A stretch of DNA of 55,769 bases from an uncultured Prevotellaceae bacterium. Lineage in GTDB: Bacteria > Bacteroidota > Bacteroidia > Bacteroidales > Bacteroidaceae. This document shows, in pieces, positions 28,176-36,812 of this stretch. Numbering within the stretch: the first letter of the stretch is position 1; every line of letters begins with the position of its first letter. The notes beneath the pieces were generated by a model. The model saw only the letters and a list, made by a program, of their open reading frames with translations, made no database searches and was not told the origin of the DNA. A program made the translations under genes and the position numbers. The stretch spans positions 1 to 55,769 of the forward strand of contig CAMADY010000005.1 of assembly GCA_945831805.1 (NCBI GenBank). The letters run 5' to 3'.

Positions 28176-29990
28176 TTAGTTTGCACTGTTCTTCATTGAC
28201 GTGCTCTCGCCGCTGTTGAACGAACCGTTCTGCTTAAGTGTCTCGTCAGCCTTTATCTCGTCGAGGTTGATAGGCCAGAAGATAGCGTTAGGCTGTGTAG
28301 GATCGTAGTTTTCGAGGAACGACTTGATGTAAGCACCAAGGTTCGAATCCTTCTTCGAGCACTTGTCAGCGAGGTAGAGCGAGTTGCCCTCACGCATTGT
28401 GCGTCTTACGAGGTCGAAGTATCTCTTACCCTCGAAGAGCAGCTCGCGGTTGCGCTCGTCGTAAACGAGGTCTATCATGTCCTTCTTGTTCACGATGTCA
28501 ACAATGTCGAGCTTGCTTGAAGGCTTGTCCTCAAGAAGTGCGCGGTTGTTGACAGCCTGTACAAGGTCGAAAGCCCGCTGCATCAGAGCATAGTCGGCAC
28601 TGCCCTCGCTGAGTGCAGCGTCAGAAGAAATCTTCAGAGCCAGTGCCTCAGCCTTGAGGAGCATGATGTCCGAGAGGCGGTAGATGATGAAGTTTGAGCT
28701 GTTGCGCGAGTCCTCTTTATCACCATATACGCCGTAGCGGTCTGCATAGTATCCTGTGGTGTAAGGAGTCTGCGAGCTTCTGAATGTGATGCCATCTCCG
28801 GAAGCGGTATATTTGTAGATATACATAGGGTCGCCGCCAGAGTTGTATCGAATGCTCTTGAAGAGACGTCCGTCGTAGAAGTTGTTCTTCTCCGCAAACA
28901 CGTTCTTTGTCTCCTTCTTGTCGCTGAGGTCAGAGAGGTTCTTTGCAGGAATTACGCGAGCCACGTGTCCCTCAGCACCATAGAAGTTGCTGATAGGCTC
29001 ATTGTACTGTCCGAATGAAGCACCGTTGAAGTTGAGCTCGAAGATAGACTCCATGCTGTTGCCCGTAACGAAGATCTGGTTGAAGTCGAACGCATGGTTA
29101 CGGTTACGGTTTGTCTGGATGTTGAAGTTGATGAGCGGATAGCCGTTGACATACTCAAAGTCCGTACTGGTGAAGCGCTGCTCCTCAGCCTTCTTCTTCT
29201 TGAAGTCGATAATCATGTCGGCATACTTTATACAGTTGTCGTAGTCCTGCTTCCAGAGGTACATCTCAGAGAGCAGAGCCCAGATGAAAGGCTTTGTCAC
29301 GCGGCTGGTGCTGTAGAGCTTCTCGTTATCGTTTGTTGACTCAGGGAACTCTGTATATGCATCGTTCTTGACAGCCTCAAGCGAAGCGATGAGCTTGTCG
29401 AGAACCACGTAGAAGTCAGTCTGACCAATCTTCTGTGGCTTGCTGTCGTCGAGGTAAGCCTCCTCTACGTAAGGTACGTTACGGAACGTACGAATGAGGT
29501 AGAAGTACATGAGTGAGCGCAGCGTCGTAACCTCTGCAATGTGCATCTTCATCTCACCTGGCGAGTACGAGAGGTCCTTCGCTGCCACCTGTGGTGCGAA
29601 GTTGATGACGGTGTTGCAACGGTTGATGACGGTGTAGATGTCGCCCCAGTATGTATATGCGTTTGTAGCAGTGATACCCTCCTTGAGGATGTGGTCGAGG
29701 CTGGCATCCTTCTCTGCTGTCGTCGTTCCGTTGTACGTCACGTTGTCAGCGCGGAACTCGCCCCAAACGAGCATTCTGGAAAGCACGGCATTGCTCTCCA
29801 TGGTGAGATAGCAGCCCGAAACGGCAGACTGCACGTCGGCAGCCTGGTTCCAGAAGTTCTCCTGTGTTATCTCATTGTGTGGCTCCAACTCCAGCCATTC
29901 TCCACAGCTTGTCATGCCTGCAGAGCCTACGGCGATAGCTGTTATGACAGCAGCAGTCTTCACCTTATTATATATATTACTCTTTTTCAT
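28176..29990 (-). CDS. SusD-like outer-membrane glycan-binding lipoprotein (pair A)
   Basis: A 604-residue SusD/RagB-family lipoprotein. Signal SAGMTSCGEWLELEP places the acylated Cys near residue 29. TPR-like helical motifs such as AEVTTLRSLMYFYLIRTFRNVPYVEEA and ELLFEGKRYFDLVRRTMREGN are typical, and the C-terminus has the common NAIFWPINLDEI. It follows susC pair A by 25 bp. It should bind glycans at the surface and hand them to its SusC partner. It differs strongly from the pair B protein, so the two pairs probably take different ligands. Confidence 0.94.
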   Translation of the reverse strand: MKKSNIYNKVKTAAVITAIAVGSAGMTSCGEWLELEPHNEITQENFWNQAADVQSAVSGCYLTMESNAVLSRMLVWGEFRADNVTYNGTTTAEKDASLDHILKEGITATNAYTYWGDIYTVINRCNTVINFAPQVAAKDLSYSPGEMKMHIAEVTTLRSLMYFYLIRTFRNVPYVEEAYLDDSKPQKIGQTDFYVVLDKLIASLEAVKNDAYTEFPESTNDNEKLYSTSRVTKPFIWALLSEMYLWKQDYDNCIKYADMIIDFKKKKAEEQRFTSTDFEYVNGYPLINFNIQTNRNRNHAFDFNQIFVTGNSMESIFELNFNGASFGQYNEPISNFYGAEGHVARVIPAKNLSDLSDKKETKNVFAEKNNFYDGRLFKSIRYNSGGDPMYIYKYTASGDGITFRSSQTPYTTGYYADRYGVYGDKEDSRNSSNFIIYRLSDIMLLKAEALALKISSDAALSEGSADYALMQRAFDLVQAVNNRALLEDKPSSKLDIVDIVNKKDMIDLVYDERNRELLFEGKRYFDLVRRTMREGNSLYLADKCSKKDSNLGAYIKSFLENYDPTQPNAIFWPINLDEIKADETLKQNGSFNSGESTSMKNSAN

Positions 29991-30015
29991 TGTCTTGTAG
30001 TTGATTGTCGGTTAA

Positions 30016-33000
30016 TTAGAAATCTACTGTCATACCGAAAGTGAAGGTACGTGGCTGAGGTGTCTGTGCATTGTCAACAGCAGGGCTGTAGCCTCTTGCT
30101 GAAACGTCAGGATCGACTCCGGTGTAGTTAGTGAGCACCAGGAGGTTGTGGGCACTTGCGTAGAGGCTGATCTTGTTCAGGCCGATCCACTTCAGCTGCT
30201 TCTTGTTCAGTGTGTAGTTGATCTGTACGAATCCGAGACGGAGGTATGAGCCGCTCTCTACGAAACGGTCGCTCATGAGGGTGTTGAAGTTGGTGTTTGC
30301 ACCATACATGGCACGTGGGATGCTCGTCACGTCGCCCTCCTTACGCCAGCGGTAGTTGACAGCCTGGCTCTGGTTGTCGTTGTTCACCATAGCCTCCGAG
30401 TTCAGACGCTGCATGTTGATGATGTCAACACCGATACGATAGCTGAAGTTAGTGCTCAGACGCCATGCGCCGTACTTCAGTGTGAAACCGAAACCACCAT
30501 AGAGCTTAGGGAGTGAAGATCCGAGGTACTTGATGTCGAGGGCGTTGATCTGGCCGTCGTGGTTGATGTCCTCGTAGATGGCGTCACCACCCTTGAACTT
30601 GTAACCGGCAGTACCGTCAGGGTCGTTGACACCTGTACCGTCGTTAGTATATCCGTACTTCATCTGGATAGGGTCGCCCTTCTCATCGCGGATGATCTGT
30701 CCCTGCTCGTTGAGAGCTACAGGAGCCGTCTTGCCGGCATTGATCCATGCCTGCTGCTTCTCGTACTTCGACATCTGCTGCCAGCCGTCAATGCCTGCAG
30801 CGGCTGCCTGGTTGTCAGTGATGGTCATGTCCTTGATGGTCTCATACTGATACTGATAGACACCCTTTGAAACGTAACCATAGATACCGTTCAGTGGGTT
30901 GTCTATCTGTACGCGGTCCAGCACCTGAGCGTTCTTTGTGAGGTCAACGGTGGTGTTCATGCCCTTGAGGACGTTCTCGTCCATCTCAAGCAGTGTAGAA
31001 CGGTCGTTAGAGAAGTTCACGTATGCGTCAGCAGAGAACTTACCCTTCTTCACGAAGTTGTTGGCGTTGATGCGGAACGACCAACCAGTGCTGCGCATCT
31101 TACCGGTGTTGTAGCTGCCGATTGTAGCGTAACCCGTGCTTGAAGGTATTCTGTAACCAGGCATGAGCATGTCAGTACGTGTATTGTTATACACCTCGAA
31201 TGCGAGTACGATCTTGTCGTTGAGGAAGCCGAGGTCGAAACCGAGGTTCAGCTTGTTGTTCTTCTCACACTGAAGGTCGTTAAGGCGCATGTTGATAGGA
31301 TACATTGCAGACATGCCGAGGTACGACTGAGAGTAGTTGCCGTACTTTGAAGTGTAGAGGAAGTATCCGCCAGGCTGCTGGTTAAGCAGTGACCATGATG
31401 GACGTACCGAGAGCATCGACACTATGCCAGACTCCTTGAGGCTTGCAAGGAAAGGCTCGTCGATGATGTTCCAACGGAGAGAGACAGCAGGGTTATAAAC
31501 CCAGTGGTTGTCCTTACCGAGCTTTGTAGTACCGTCGATACGGAGTGTCACGTCAGCAGAGTAGCGGCTCTTGTAAGAGTAGTGCGAAGTGAGAGTGAAG
31601 TAGAGGTTTCTCCAGTCGTTGAAGTCAGAGCGCAGTGGTGAACCCGAAACGAGGAGACCTCCGGCATTAGGGCTCTCCAGTCCGCCGTTAGGCAGTCCGG
31701 TGCCCTCTGTTGTCTGCGAGCTTGAAGAACCGCTGTTGAGCTCCATACGAGCCATTGCCATGAGGCTGTGGTCCTTGTTTCTGAACGAAGGTATGAATGT
31801 GAGTTCATGCTTCGTAGTGAACGACATACGCTTGTATGAGTACTCAGAAGAGGTGTTGTGACCCGAAGCGAATGTAGTAGAAACGAGCTGTGAAGGATAG
31901 AACTTGTCCTGATAGTCGTTGAAAGACTGCATGTAAACGGAACCGCGGTACTTCAGGCGGTGGTGATCCTCATCCATGCCCCAGAGCTCATAGTTGATGA
32001 CGAGCTCAGGTGTGAGGTCATACTGTGTCTGCTTGAACATTGCGAGGTTACCGGAAGCGACAGGGTTGACATAGGTCTGCTTGCGCTGGTCGTTCTCGAA
32101 GATGTTGTTACCGATGTACATACCGCTCTGTGGCATGTCGTAGTACTGGTCGGTGTCGTTGCCGTACTTGTCCTCCTGATAGATGCTCATGTTAGGCATC
32201 TTGCGCTGAGCGATGGCGATGAGGTCGCCGTCATAGTTCTTGTCGTAGCGTGTTCTGAGGAATGAGAAGTTGGTCTGTACGCGGATACGTGAGTTTACCT
32301 GATAGTCGAGGTTCACACGTGTGGTGAAGCGCTGCATGCCCTGTCCGATGACAGAACCCTTCTCATTGTCGAAGCCGCCGGAGATACGGAAGGTAGCCTT
32401 CTCGCCACCACCCTCAAGTGTGAGGTAGTGTGTCTGGAGCAGACCGAAGCGTGTCACTTCATCGCGCCAGTCCGTATTGTCGTTGTACTGATGGTAGTCA
32501 GCGTAGTTCTTGTTGTAGTTGATCTCGTTGACGCCGGCAGAAGCCTTGTCGTTCTGTGTTGGGTTGAAGTATTCCTCCTTCAGCAGCATGGTGTATTCGT
32601 CACCATTGAGCAGTGAGAGGCCCTTTGGCTGATACTTGCCGGTGAGCTTCAGGGCGTAGGTCACCTTTGGCTTACCGCGCTTACCACGCTTTGTCTTGAT
32701 CTCTATGACACCGTTTGCACCCTGCGAACCGTAGATGGCAGCACCGGCACCGTCGAGGAGCACCTGCAGGTCCTCGATATCCTCTGTGTTGATGTTGAGG
32801 AGCTGAGCCATCTGCTCGTTCATGTCGGAGCTGTTGGAGTCGAATGTTGACATATCCACATCGCGCACGTTGCCATCGACAACGATAAGCGGGTTCTGGT
32901 CAACGCCGGAAGAGAGTGAGGCAGAACCACGGAGACGCATCACGGAGCCGGAACCGATGTTACCCGACGCACCCACGATGTCAAGACCGGCGATACGGCC

Positions 33001-33486
33001 CTGCAGAGCCTCGTCGATAGAGCTGATGCCGAGACCCTCGAAGTCCTTGGCGCTGATGCCCTGCTTTGCGAACGATACCTCGCGCTCAGGGATTGGCAGG
33101 CCGGCACCCGTCATGCGGCGCTTTGACTGTACGGTGACTTCCTGAAGCGTCGTTGCCGATGACATCATGATGTCGTAGTTCGTCCTGTCGAACTTCAGGG
33201 TCTGCGTCTTCAAGCCTACATACGAGATGCGCAGCTTGTTCTTTGCAGAGTTCTTTACCTTCATGTTGAAGTTACCGTTCATGTCGGTAACTGTTGACTC
33301 TATGATACGGCCGTTGCCATCAATCTCACAGATGGTAGCACCCATCAGCGGGCCGAAGTCATCACTGACGGTACCATAGACCTGAGTCACCTGAGCCAGG
33401 GCTGCCGTAGTGCTGAGGAGCATCGCTACGAGCAGGAGCAGAGACCTCGTCTGTCGCGCTATGCTATTATAAATAATGTGTTTCAT
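30016..33486 (-). CDS. SusC-like TonB-dependent outer-membrane transporter (pair A)
   Basis: A 1156-residue SusC/RagA-family protein. The signal peptide ends ALAQ. The carboxypeptidase-regulatory-like domain (VYGTVSDDFGPLMGATICE) precedes the plug with LIVVDGNVRDVDM and AAIYGSQGANGVIEIKTKRGKRGKP. The barrel ends RTFTFGMTVDF with the usual terminal Phe. It works with the SusD 25 bp downstream. The first Fas1 gene is 35 bp upstream. Confidence 0.95.
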   Translation of the reverse strand: MKHIIYNSIARQTRSLLLLVAMLLSTTAALAQVTQVYGTVSDDFGPLMGATICEIDGNGRIIESTVTDMNGNFNMKVKNSAKNKLRISYVGLKTQTLKFDRTNYDIMMSSATTLQEVTVQSKRRMTGAGLPIPEREVSFAKQGISAKDFEGLGISSIDEALQGRIAGLDIVGASGNIGSGSVMRLRGSASLSSGVDQNPLIVVDGNVRDVDMSTFDSNSSDMNEQMAQLLNINTEDIEDLQVLLDGAGAAIYGSQGANGVIEIKTKRGKRGKPKVTYALKLTGKYQPKGLSLLNGDEYTMLLKEEYFNPTQNDKASAGVNEINYNKNYADYHQYNDNTDWRDEVTRFGLLQTHYLTLEGGGEKATFRISGGFDNEKGSVIGQGMQRFTTRVNLDYQVNSRIRVQTNFSFLRTRYDKNYDGDLIAIAQRKMPNMSIYQEDKYGNDTDQYYDMPQSGMYIGNNIFENDQRKQTYVNPVASGNLAMFKQTQYDLTPELVINYELWGMDEDHHRLKYRGSVYMQSFNDYQDKFYPSQLVSTTFASGHNTSSEYSYKRMSFTTKHELTFIPSFRNKDHSLMAMARMELNSGSSSSQTTEGTGLPNGGLESPNAGGLLVSGSPLRSDFNDWRNLYFTLTSHYSYKSRYSADVTLRIDGTTKLGKDNHWVYNPAVSLRWNIIDEPFLASLKESGIVSMLSVRPSWSLLNQQPGGYFLYTSKYGNYSQSYLGMSAMYPINMRLNDLQCEKNNKLNLGFDLGFLNDKIVLAFEVYNNTRTDMLMPGYRIPSSTGYATIGSYNTGKMRSTGWSFRINANNFVKKGKFSADAYVNFSNDRSTLLEMDENVLKGMNTTVDLTKNAQVLDRVQIDNPLNGIYGYVSKGVYQYQYETIKDMTITDNQAAAAGIDGWQQMSKYEKQQAWINAGKTAPVALNEQGQIIRDEKGDPIQMKYGYTNDGTGVNDPDGTAGYKFKGGDAIYEDINHDGQINALDIKYLGSSLPKLYGGFGFTLKYGAWRLSTNFSYRIGVDIINMQRLNSEAMVNNDNQSQAVNYRWRKEGDVTSIPRAMYGANTNFNTLMSDRFVESGSYLRLGFVQINYTLNKKQLKWIGLNKISLYASAHNLLVLTNYTGVDPDVSARGYSPAVDNAQTPQPRTFTFGMTVDF

Positions 33487-33521
33487 ATAAACTAATATGT
33501 AGTAAAATGATGTTTAGGTTT

Positions 33522-36401
33522 TTAACGGATGAAGCGTGAACGCTTGGCAGAAGAAACCTGAGTCTTCCACTTGCGCTGCTGACTTGCCTTGTCGTAGTAG
33601 AGCACGCCGTCAATCTGGTGTACGGCAGCACTTGAAGAGGTAGCGATGTCAGCACTGATGTCGCCTGGCGTTCCCTTGATCCAGTATTCGCAAGCCACCT
33701 TGTTGTGGAAACCTGCTACGTGGCGTGTGTCGCCAGCCTGGTCGCGAACGGTCAGTGTACCGTTAGACTGCACTACGTCGAGCGTATAGAAACGGTTGGT
33801 CTTGTTGTTTACGAGACCTGTCTCATATATGCTATTGACAACCGGACCGTTAACCATCACTGCATTATCCTGTATGTGGTACGAGATGAAGTCCTTGATA
33901 ATCTTCTTCATTGACTCCACATTCTTCTTTGCTGTCTCTACATCGATAGCAGAAGCGTCAGGATCGTCGATGATAGCCTGCTCTGCGTTGATATCATCAA
34001 TCTTCGGCAGCCACTCGTTGTCGATCATTTCCTGGATGGCAGCGTCAACAGGTGCATAGACGGTGTAGTTGAATGAGTCGAAGAGGCTCAGGTTCTTCTG
34101 GCCCTGACCGCTGTTGTAGCCGCTCGACTGGTCGAGGAGCAGGCCTGAAGCGTTGAGGTATTCGTAGAAGAGAGTACAGGTAGCACCTGACTTTGCTGCC
34201 TCCTGCTCCATAATCTTCCATACAGAGTTCTGGGCTGTCTGAGGCACGTTGATGAGCTTCTGTGCAGAAGCAAGGGCCTCAGCAGAGCAGATGCCGTAGG
34301 TAGCACCGTTTGTCTTGTGTACGATGTGCTGATTTGGCACTGTAATCCAGTAGTCGTGCTCCATCTGATAGCCACCCTGAATCTTTACGTTGCCACCTTC
34401 CTTCTTGACGCGCACGATGCTGCCGCCCTTTGTGAGGAAGTACTCCTGACCAGGAGCTGCTGCATCAACCTCGCCGATGATGACGCTGTTGTCGATAAGG
34501 TTATACATGCGGTTTGCAACGTTCATGGTCTTCATGCTTTTGATGAGTGCTGCTGACACTGCAACGTTCTCGTTGATGTCCCATGAAGAGCCTTCGCCCT
34601 GCTCCTTGCCGCCGAAGTATGTTGCGTTGACACCGAAAAGGTTCGAGGTAGCGTCGGCAGGCTTGCCGTAGTAAACCTCCATGATGTTCAGCGAGTCCTT
34701 GTCGGCTCCGATGCCGTAAGAGCAAGGGTCGATCATGCGGAACATGTCGCCGGCCTTCTGCTGAGTCTCGTTTGTTGACGGAGTAACGTTGTACGGTGCG
34801 AAGAACGAGAACTTGGTGCCGAGGGCAGAGAGGTATGGGCTGAAGTCGTAAGAAGAGAGATAGCCGGACGCACCACCGTATGAACCAGAGAGAGAGTGGT
34901 TGATGGCACTGTAGATGCCCGACTTCTTGAGCTCCGTAGGATAGATGATGGAGCTATACTCCTCAGGAGTGAAGAACTTGTTGACGAGGTATATGACACC
35001 ATTGTTACACATGATGCACTCCTTCACGTTCTCCGGCTTGATGCCGAGCTTGTTCTGCGTTGTCTGGTCGAGGATATAGTCGAACTTCGAAGGCAGCGAA
35101 GCCGTGAAGCTCGTCAGCATGTTAACCTTGAAGATCTTTGTGAGGTTCTCGTAAGGAATGTTCTCCCACGAGCCGAACTCGGCAGTGAAGTCCTTACCCT
35201 CACCCTGCATCCACTGTCTTACTACGTCGTCGGTAGGAACAATCATCACGGCTGCATCCTTGTACATCGTGTTGTTGTCCGTACGGTTGAATGGGCGGTA
35301 CTGGTTCCAGCCCGGATCGAAGAGCAGTGCACCGGAACCCTCGTTGACAGTAGTCTTCATGTGTCCGCCGGTAAGCAAAGCATGGTTCTCACTGCTGTTG
35401 AGGTAGCTCATCACGAAGAGCGTATCGGTATTGCCGGTAGCGTTGTGGTAGTCAGAGAGAATCTTTGGATCCGAGACAGGCAGAGGAACGGCAAAGCGGT
35501 TGAGGGCCTGTGCCCAAAGCTTTGTGTCAGAGCGCTCGCTGAGCACCTGTGCCATGTTTGACCTATAGTCCATCACGCCGTCGATGACGTAGATGTAACC
35601 GTTCTTACAGGTCTGCTCCGTAGAGATAACCTTCATACCGTTGACCCACGCATCCTCTATGGAGTTTGACTGTCCGTTGGAGATGATCTTAAGGTCCTCG
35701 TCGGTCATGCCGATGTTCTGCATGAACTTAGGAAGGAAGTGTATCATAGGAGGGTTCGTGTTGTCACGAACGATGTGGATGCTATTCTTCGTACGGTCGT
35801 AGCTCCATGCGTCGATGACAGGATTCTCAGACTTGCTGTTCTCCTCGTCGAACGTAGAGGTAAGCTTTGAAGGCATATCCTCCCTCTTCATCTCGATGAT
35901 AGAGTCGAGATAGGTTGCCGACGACTCACGGCGCATGGCAGCACCAGCGAGAGGTGGCGTGCCTGCCACGTTTGACATCAGCTCGGTGAGGTACGCATTG
36001 TCAATCATGGCATTGTAGAGAAGGCTCTTCTTCTCCGTCAGCGTCAGCTGGTCGTAGGTCTTGCCCTGCTTGGCAAACCATGCCTCGAAAGCCTCGTCGC
36101 TGGAAGCGAAGAGCGTCTTCGAACCAGTGTGCGCAAGGATTTCAGACTCACCCAGGTCGTCGATGAGGCGGAGGGTGTAGTTAAAGGTCTTGTGAGAGCC
36201 GTCGTTGACGTTGATGCCCTCCTGCAGACGCTCGTAGATGGAGTTGCCGAGCCACTCCGGCTGGCCCTCGAGGATGTCCTTCTCACACGACTGCAAGCCG
36301 GCTGTTCCTGCAAGGATGCCGCACGCCGCAATCATCTGGAGTGACACTCTCCTGATGCGTCCACACAAACTTCTTTTGTGTTTTACAATTTTTGTTGTCA
36401 T
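33522..36401 (-). CDS. Multi-fasciclin surface lipoprotein (Fas-A), first gene of the locus
   Basis: A 959-residue lipoprotein with a basic N-region (KHKRSLCGRIRR) and lipobox AGLQSC (Cys about residue 39). Four Fas1-like units are visible from the repeated beta-strand motif: KTLFASSDEAFEAW, VMIVPTDDVVRQW, FSFFAPYNVTPS and YTVYAPVDAAIQEM. The last unit continues with FISYHIQDNAVMVNG and ends near the C-terminus with AAVHQIDGVLYYD. Fas1 repeats are adhesion modules. Leading a SusC/SusD operon it is probably a surface glycan-binding protein or part of the importer. Upstream is a 411-bp gap with a heptad array but no clear promoter. Confidence 0.87.
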   Translation of the reverse strand: MTTKIVKHKRSLCGRIRRVSLQMIAACGILAGTAGLQSCEKDILEGQPEWLGNSIYERLQEGINVNDGSHKTFNYTLRLIDDLGESEILAHTGSKTLFASSDEAFEAWFAKQGKTYDQLTLTEKKSLLYNAMIDNAYLTELMSNVAGTPPLAGAAMRRESSATYLDSIIEMKREDMPSKLTSTFDEENSKSENPVIDAWSYDRTKNSIHIVRDNTNPPMIHFLPKFMQNIGMTDEDLKIISNGQSNSIEDAWVNGMKVISTEQTCKNGYIYVIDGVMDYRSNMAQVLSERSDTKLWAQALNRFAVPLPVSDPKILSDYHNATGNTDTLFVMSYLNSSENHALLTGGHMKTTVNEGSGALLFDPGWNQYRPFNRTDNNTMYKDAAVMIVPTDDVVRQWMQGEGKDFTAEFGSWENIPYENLTKIFKVNMLTSFTASLPSKFDYILDQTTQNKLGIKPENVKECIMCNNGVIYLVNKFFTPEEYSSIIYPTELKKSGIYSAINHSLSGSYGGASGYLSSYDFSPYLSALGTKFSFFAPYNVTPSTNETQQKAGDMFRMIDPCSYGIGADKDSLNIMEVYYGKPADATSNLFGVNATYFGGKEQGEGSSWDINENVAVSAALIKSMKTMNVANRMYNLIDNSVIIGEVDAAAPGQEYFLTKGGSIVRVKKEGGNVKIQGGYQMEHDYWITVPNQHIVHKTNGATYGICSAEALASAQKLINVPQTAQNSVWKIMEQEAAKSGATCTLFYEYLNASGLLLDQSSGYNSGQGQKNLSLFDSFNYTVYAPVDAAIQEMIDNEWLPKIDDINAEQAIIDDPDASAIDVETAKKNVESMKKIIKDFISYHIQDNAVMVNGPVVNSIYETGLVNNKTNRFYTLDVVQSNGTLTVRDQAGDTRHVAGFHNKVACEYWIKGTPGDISADIATSSSAAVHQIDGVLYYDKASQQRKWKTQVSSAKRSRFIR

Positions 36402-36553
36402 AGTTAGAAATATATAATTAATAGTTTTCTTTATTGTTTAGTTCTTGGGGGGCATACTGAAGCACCGTGTGCTACATGGCCGCTATATATATAGATAAGG
36501 TGTAAACCTTAGGGATAGTCGATGTTGGGTTTCTAGAGCTTCTAGGCTCTCTT

Positions 36554-36637
36554 TTCCTCTTTCCTCTTTCCTCTTTCCTCTAACCTCTTTCCTTTTTCCT
36601 CTAACCTTTTTCCTCTTTCCTCTTTCCTCTAACCTAA
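36554..36637. repeat. Heptad array, 12 units of 7 bp
   Basis: Twelve heptads run without any insertion or deletion. The main unit is TTCCTCT, with AACCTCT, AACCTTT and TTCCTTT variants. The purine-rich complement is on the transcribed (minus) strand. It ends about 150 bp upstream of the first gene of the large locus. Confidence 0.9.
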
Positions 36638-36650
36638 AATAACAAAAACG

Positions 36651-36686
36651 CCAAGGCTGGGGTGGGCGTCTTGCCCGCTCCAGTCC
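36651..36686 (-). terminator. Terminator downstream of the jelly-roll gene
   Basis: On the minus strand GGACTGG/CCAGCC and GGGC/GCCC arms form an interrupted GC-rich stem-loop, followed by TTGGCGTTTTTG. It lies about 130 bp after the stop of the 36813 gene. Confidence 0.6.
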
Positions 36687-36765
36687 TAGCATTTTCAGAT
36701 TATATGTGAACTTTCGTTCGTTTACGTTTCATTAAAGTAAATTTTAAGCTTTTTCCCGTAATCCC

Positions 36766-36808
36766 TCTCCCCTCCCCTGACAACGGGGAGGGGCGGGGGG
36801 GTGGGGTC
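36766..36808 (-). repeat. GACCCCACCCCC hairpin element, copy 1
   Basis: On the minus strand the element begins GACCCCACCCCC four bases after the jelly-roll gene stop and continues to a CCCCTCCCC/GGGGAGGGG hairpin with a 7-nt loop. A second copy with the same opening and hairpin lies right after the GH43 gene. Confidence 0.8.
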
Positions 36809-36812
36809 TTCT

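Larger units (their letters stand above)
36402..36812. other. 411-bp intergenic region upstream of the locus
   Basis: From right to left it holds a GACCCCACCCCC hairpin element (36766-36808), a GC-rich terminator (36651-36686), a 12-unit heptad array (36554-36637) and an AT-rich stretch with ATATATATAG near 36484-36493. I find no TAnnTTTG box on the minus strand, so the promoter of the large locus is not visible by the usual consensus. The 69-codon ORF at 36483-36692 is mainly the heptad array translated and is unlikely to be real. Confidence 0.7.

Noticed and set aside
28341-28350. GTTCGAATCC, resembling a tRNA T-loop
   Set aside because: Lies inside the SusD pair A coding sequence; no acceptor or anticodon stem can be built around it.
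34896-35561. 221-codon plus-strand ORF
   Set aside because: Antisense shadow of the Fas-A lipoprotein gene.
36483-36692. 69-codon minus-strand ORF
   Set aside because: Largely the heptad array in translation (RGKRKE repeats); also runs through the terminator.
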